A DNA stretch of 9,400 bases from Bacteroidaceae bacterium (lineage in GTDB: Bacteria; Bacteroidota; Bacteroidia; Bacteroidales; Bacteroidaceae). The notes beneath the pieces are model-generated. The model was not told the origin of the DNA and did not search any database. It saw only the letters and a list, made by a program, of their open reading frames with translations. Position 1 is the stretch's first letter. Every line of letters begins with the position of its first letter. A program made the position numbers and the translations under genes. Where the stretch lies: positions 3,923-13,322 of the forward strand of contig JABUUA010000060.1 of assembly GCA_021443405.1 (NCBI GenBank). Direction: 5' to 3'. This document shows positions 6,244 through 9,400 of the stretch, in pieces.

Positions 6244-6309
6244 GCAAGTCTGCCCACGCTTGACAGAATAGAGTTGGCTCGTTCTGCGCTCGCTTTCCTG
6301 CAGACTTGC
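6244..6309 (+). promoter_or_regulatory. Foldable 5' leader of rarA mRNA
   Basis: Bases 6244-6253 are the exact reverse complement of 6300-6309 (10 bp). Within the enclosed segment, 6264-6268 pairs with 6282-6286 and 6271-6273 with 6278-6280 around a TTGG loop. The fold would occupy the leader almost from the predicted transcription start to 23 nt before the rarA ATG. I cannot match it to a known riboswitch class. It may be functional, or simply part of a palindromic intergenic repeat. Confidence 0.5.
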
Positions 6310-6332
6310 GCACTAAATAAAACCTGCTCGGC

Positions 6333-7613
6333 ATGCAACCACTCGCGGAAAGAATGCGTCCCACGACGCTTGACGACTACATCGGACAGCAACATCTTGT
6401 TGGACCGGGCGCGGTGTTGCGTCGGATGATAGAGGGAGGACGGCTGAGCAGTTTCATCTTGTGGGGACCTCCCGGTGTGGGCAAAACTACGTTGGCCACC
6501 ATCATTGCCCACACGCTCAAGATTCCTTTCTATACACTTTCGGCCGTTACCAGCGGCGTGAAGGATGTGCGTGAGGTGATTGACAAGGCAAAGTCCAATC
6601 ATTTCTTTGGAACCGTCAGCCCGATTCTGTTCATTGACGAAATCCATCGGTTCAGCAAGTCGCAACAAGACTCGTTGCTCGGGGCGGTGGAACAAGGCGT
6701 GGTAACGCTCATCGGAGCCACCACGGAAAATCCTTCGTTCGAAGTCATCCGGCCGCTTTTGAGCCGTTGTCAGGTCTATGTGCTGAAGAGCTTGGAAGAA
6801 GACGACCTGCTTACGCTGGCCCGTCGTGTGCTTGAAAAAGACGTGGTGCTGCGTGACCTGCCCATTCAACTCAAGGAAACGGCGGCGTTGCTTCGGTACA
6901 GCGGTGGCGACGCGCGCAAATTGCTCAATATTCTGGACCTTGTGAGCGAGGCGGCGGTGAAAGAACCTCTCGACATCACCGATGAGGTGGTGACGGAGAT
7001 GCTGCAACAGAATCCGATGGCTTACGACAAGGATGGCGAGATGCACTACGACATTATCTCTGCCTTCATCAAGAGCATCCGCGGAAGTGACCCCGACGCG
7101 GCCATATATTGGCTGGCCCGCATGATAGAGGGTGGGGAAGACCCGGCGTTCATCGCGCGGCGGTTGGTGATATCGGCCAGCGAGGACATAGGCTTGGCCA
7201 ATCCCAATGCACTGCTGCTGGCGAACGCGGCGTTCGACACCGTGATGAAAATAGGCTGGCCCGAGGGTCGTATTCCGCTGGCGGAAGCAACCGTTTATCT
7301 GGCCACCAGTCCCAAGAGCAACTCTGCTTACATGGCCATTAACCAGGCGCTTTCGCTTGTTCAACAGACCGGTAACCTGCCTGTGCCGTTGCATCTTCGC
7401 AACGCTCCGACGAAACTCATGTCCCAACTTGGTTACGGCGATAACTATAAGTATGCACACGACTACCCGGGCAATTTCGTGAAACAGCAATTCTTGCCCG
7501 ACGCTCTGAAGGACACGCGCTTATGGAAACCGCAAAACAATGCGGCGGAGGCGAAACTGGCCGAGCGCATGAACCAGTTGTGGGGCGAAGGAGACAGCAA
7601 GGTCAATAAGTAA
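6333..7613 (+). CDS. rarA: Replication-associated recombination protein A (RarA/MgsA), AAA+ ATPase
   Basis: A 426-residue cytoplasmic AAA+ protein of the RarA/MgsA/WRNIP1 family, acting on stalled replication forks and single-stranded DNA ends. Visible motifs: Walker A GPPGVGKT at 45-52, Walker B LFIDEIHR at 99-106, sensor 1 GATTENP at 128-134, arginine finger SRC at 144-146 and sensor 2 GGDARKLLN at 191-199. The C-terminal part is the family's tetramerisation domain, with EDPAFIARRLVISASEDIG around 265-285 and HLRNAPTKLM further on. The protein begins directly at QPLAERMRP; E. coli RarA carries roughly a dozen additional residues before this motif. An in-frame TAA lies 15 nt upstream of the ATG, so no earlier start is possible. 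A promoter (6206-6237) and a foldable leader precede it; fhs follows after 11 nt and is probably cotranscribed. Confidence 0.96.
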   Translation: MQPLAERMRPTTLDDYIGQQHLVGPGAVLRRMIEGGRLSSFILWGPPGVGKTTLATIIAHTLKIPFYTLSAVTSGVKDVREVIDKAKSNHFFGTVSPILFIDEIHRFSKSQQDSLLGAVEQGVVTLIGATTENPSFEVIRPLLSRCQVYVLKSLEEDDLLTLARRVLEKDVVLRDLPIQLKETAALLRYSGGDARKLLNILDLVSEAAVKEPLDITDEVVTEMLQQNPMAYDKDGEMHYDIISAFIKSIRGSDPDAAIYWLARMIEGGEDPAFIARRLVISASEDIGLANPNALLLANAAFDTVMKIGWPEGRIPLAEATVYLATSPKSNSAYMAINQALSLVQQTGNLPVPLHLRNAPTKLMSQLGYGDNYKYAHDYPGNFVKQQFLPDALKDTRLWKPQNNAAEAKLAERMNQLWGEGDSKVNK

Positions 7614-7624
7614 TTTTATAGAAT

Positions 7625-9292
7625 ATGAAGTCAGATATAGAGATAGCGAGAGAAACACCATTGCTCCCCATCGAGCAGATTGCCGACCAGTTGGGCATAG
7701 GACACGACTGCCTTGAACCTTACGGCCACTACATCGCCAAGGTGCCTCAGTCGCTCATCGATGAGGAACAAATCAAACGACATAAGCTCATCTTGGTGAC
7801 CGCCATCACTCCTACGAAGGCGGGCATCGGCAAGACGACGGTGAGTGTCGGTTTGGCATTGGGCCTTAACCGCATTGGCAAGCAAGCCACTGTGGCGCTG
7901 CGCGAGCCATCGCTCGGGCCGTGCTTCGGCATGAAAGGCGGTGCGGCAGGCGGCGGCTATGCACAAGTGCTGCCCATGGAGAAAATAAATCTTCATTTTA
8001 CGGGCGACTTTCATGCCGTCACCACGGCGCACAACATGATTACCGCCCTGATGGACAACTACATCTATCAGCATCGCGACGAAGGTTTCGCCTTGAAGGA
8101 GGTGCTGTGGAAGCGCGTGCTCGACGTGAACGACCGTAATCTTCGGCAGATTGTCACGGGACTTGGCGCTAAGTCCAACGGCGTGACGGGCGAGGGTGGA
8201 TTCGACATCACCCCTGCCAGCGAGATTATGGCCATCCTGTGTCTGGCGCAGGATTTCGATGATTTGCGCCGTCGTATCGAGAACATTCTGCTCGGATTCA
8301 CCATGGACGGCAAGCCGTTTTATGTGAGAGATATGGGCGTGGCGGGTTCCATCTGCGTATTGCTCAAGGACGCCATCCAACCCAATCTGGTGCAGACTAC
8401 CGAGAACACGCCGGCCATCATCCATGGCGGACCCTTCGCCAATATTGCGCATGGCTGCAATTCCGTTATCGCCACGCGACTGGCGCTCTCACTGAGCGAC
8501 TATGTTGTGACGGAAGCTGGCTTCGGAGCCGACTTGGGCGCCGAGAAATTCTTCGACATCAAGTGCCGCAAGAGCGGTCTTCAACCCGCACTCACCGTAT
8601 TGGTGGCCACTACACAAGGGCTGAAAATGCACGGCGGCGTTCTGCAAGAGGGCATAAAAGAGCCGAACATGGAAGGACTTCGTGAGGGCATGAAGAATTT
8701 GGATAAGCACATCGCGAATCTGCGCAGCTTTGGACAGACGGTGGTTGTCTGCTTCAATCGTTTCGCGTTCGACAAGGATGAGGAGATAGCGTTCTGTCGT
8801 GACCATTGCGCTCAGCTGGGGATTGGCTTTGCCGTCAATAACGCCTTCAACGAGGGCGGCAGTGGTGCAGAAGAACTCGCGCGCTTGGTGGTGAAGACCA
8901 TCGACGAGCAACCGTCCGAGCCCTTGGCATTTGTCTATGAGGAAGCCCAGAGCGTGGAGGAGAAAGCCGCGGCGGTCTGCCAGAAAATCTACGGTGCCGA
9001 CGGCGTGACGTTCTCACCCGCGGCCAAGAAGATGCTGGCGAGCATTCGTGAGATGGGCCTCACGCATTTCCCCATCTGCATTGCCAAGACGCAGTTCTCC
9101 TTCTCGGCCGACCCGAAAGCTTACGGTGTGGCGACAGGCTTCACCATTAACATCCGTGAAGTGGTGCTGAACACCGGCGCTGAAATGATAGTGCTCGTCG
9201 CCGGCGACATGATTCGCATGCCGGGCCTCCCCAAGAGTCCGCAGGCCGAACGTATCGACATCGTAAACGGCGAAATAGAAGGTTTGTCATAA
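7625..9292 (+). CDS. fhs: Formate-tetrahydrofolate ligase (formyltetrahydrofolate synthetase)
   Basis: A full-length 555-residue enzyme that makes 10-formyl-tetrahydrofolate from formate, ATP and tetrahydrofolate, feeding purine and formyl-methionine synthesis. Signatures: a P-loop-like ITPTKAGIGKTT at 61-72, REPSLGPCFGMKGGAAGGGYAQV spread over 93-115 (the first family signature), the LHFTGDFHA segment at 123-131, VTGEGGFDIT at 187-196, and HGGPFANIAHGCNS at 267-280 (the second signature). Length equals the usual 555-560. The ATG at 7625 lies 11 nt after the rarA stop in an A/T-rich spacer without a Shine-Dalgarno, and no separate promoter is seen, so it is likely the second gene of a rarA-fhs unit. 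The P-loop has Ile68 where the textbook clostridial enzymes have Glu; I believe this is a Bacteroidetes lineage trait but could not check. Nothing is truncated. Confidence 0.96.
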   Translation: MKSDIEIARETPLLPIEQIADQLGIGHDCLEPYGHYIAKVPQSLIDEEQIKRHKLILVTAITPTKAGIGKTTVSVGLALGLNRIGKQATVALREPSLGPCFGMKGGAAGGGYAQVLPMEKINLHFTGDFHAVTTAHNMITALMDNYIYQHRDEGFALKEVLWKRVLDVNDRNLRQIVTGLGAKSNGVTGEGGFDITPASEIMAILCLAQDFDDLRRRIENILLGFTMDGKPFYVRDMGVAGSICVLLKDAIQPNLVQTTENTPAIIHGGPFANIAHGCNSVIATRLALSLSDYVVTEAGFGADLGAEKFFDIKCRKSGLQPALTVLVATTQGLKMHGGVLQEGIKEPNMEGLREGMKNLDKHIANLRSFGQTVVVCFNRFAFDKDEEIAFCRDHCAQLGIGFAVNNAFNEGGSGAEELARLVVKTIDEQPSEPLAFVYEEAQSVEEKAAAVCQKIYGADGVTFSPAAKKMLASIREMGLTHFPICIAKTQFSFSADPKAYGVATGFTINIREVVLNTGAEMIVLVAGDMIRMPGLPKSPQAERIDIVNGEIEGLS

Positions 9293-9400
9293 ACCGCTTA
9301 ATTTCCGATTATTAGGCAACAAATTAGTTCAGTATTAATAATGTTAACACACACACCTAATGAAAATTATATACTTATACTATCTAAGTACACAAGATAA
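9293..9400. other. AT-rich intergenic tail after fhs
   Basis: No convincing terminator follows fhs: a 5-bp hairpin straddling the stop codon (9281-9285 with 9291-9295) lacks a T-tract. No TAnnTTTG box is present on the plus strand. A short (AC)5 run lies at 9347-9356. An ATG at 9360 opens a frame (starting MKIIYLYYLS) that is still open at the window edge; it may be the beginning of the next gene, but 13 codons cannot establish that. Confidence 0.4.

Noticed and set aside
6183..7490. 435-codon minus-strand open frame opposite rarA.
   Set aside because: RarA shows every AAA+ motif in the plus frame. The antisense product has no recognisable motif, and its end runs through the rarA promoter.
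9341..9400. 19-residue open frame ending exactly at the window edge.
   Set aside because: Too short, no promoter or ribosome site, and a competing frame from 9360 overlaps it.

Overview
The window reads as a chromosomal segment of an anaerobic Bacteroidales bacterium, most likely of the Prevotella group. Three things point there. The promoters match the Bacteroidetes consensus (TTTG about 20 nt upstream of TAnnTTTG). The starts have A/T-rich leaders without clear Shine-Dalgarno sequences. The proteins (Na+-pumping methylmalonyl-CoA decarboxylase set, Bacteroidetes-style formyl-THF synthetase) fit succinate/propionate fermenters. The genus call is inference from style and recall, not from a search.

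Layout. Bases 1-305 hold no convincing gene, only an unexplained G-rich tract with a possible fold and a start-less open frame. On the minus strand, a MATE-family exporter (2155 down to 791) and a YfcE-like metallophosphoesterase (794 down to 306) are fused by an ATGA stop/start overlap and form a two-gene operon. Bases 2156-2347 carry divergent promoters whose -7 regions form a 15-bp perfect inverted repeat. Rightward from there run mmdA (carboxyltransferase), a small OadG/MmdD-like membrane subunit, a biotin carrier (mmdC) and mmdB/oadB (Na+-translocating beta subunit). This is the A-D-C-B order known from characterised methylmalonyl-CoA decarboxylase loci. A strong intrinsic terminator at 6123-6166 closes the unit. 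A second rightward unit starts from a near-consensus promoter (6206-6237) with a foldable leader and carries rarA (AAA+ replication/recombination ATPase) and, 11 nt later, fhs (formate-tetrahydrofolate ligase). The last 108 bases are AT-rich and largely featureless.

How it works together. The central operon would decarboxylate methylmalonyl-CoA to propionyl-CoA through a carboxybiotin intermediate. MmdA transfers the carboxyl group to the biotin on MmdC (Lys108). MmdB decarboxylates the carboxybiotin and exports Na+. The MmdD-like protein anchors the soluble parts to the membrane. This conserves energy at the end of the succinate-to-propionate route. fhs feeds one-carbon units into folate metabolism, and rarA protects stalled forks. 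The exporter/phosphoesterase pair is of unknown substrate.

I found no mobile element, CRISPR array, RNA gene or plainly novel multi-gene system. The best second-look items are non-coding: the 1-305 tract, the symmetrical divergent promoter, and the rarA promoter/leader, which may be a dispersed promoter-bearing repeat.
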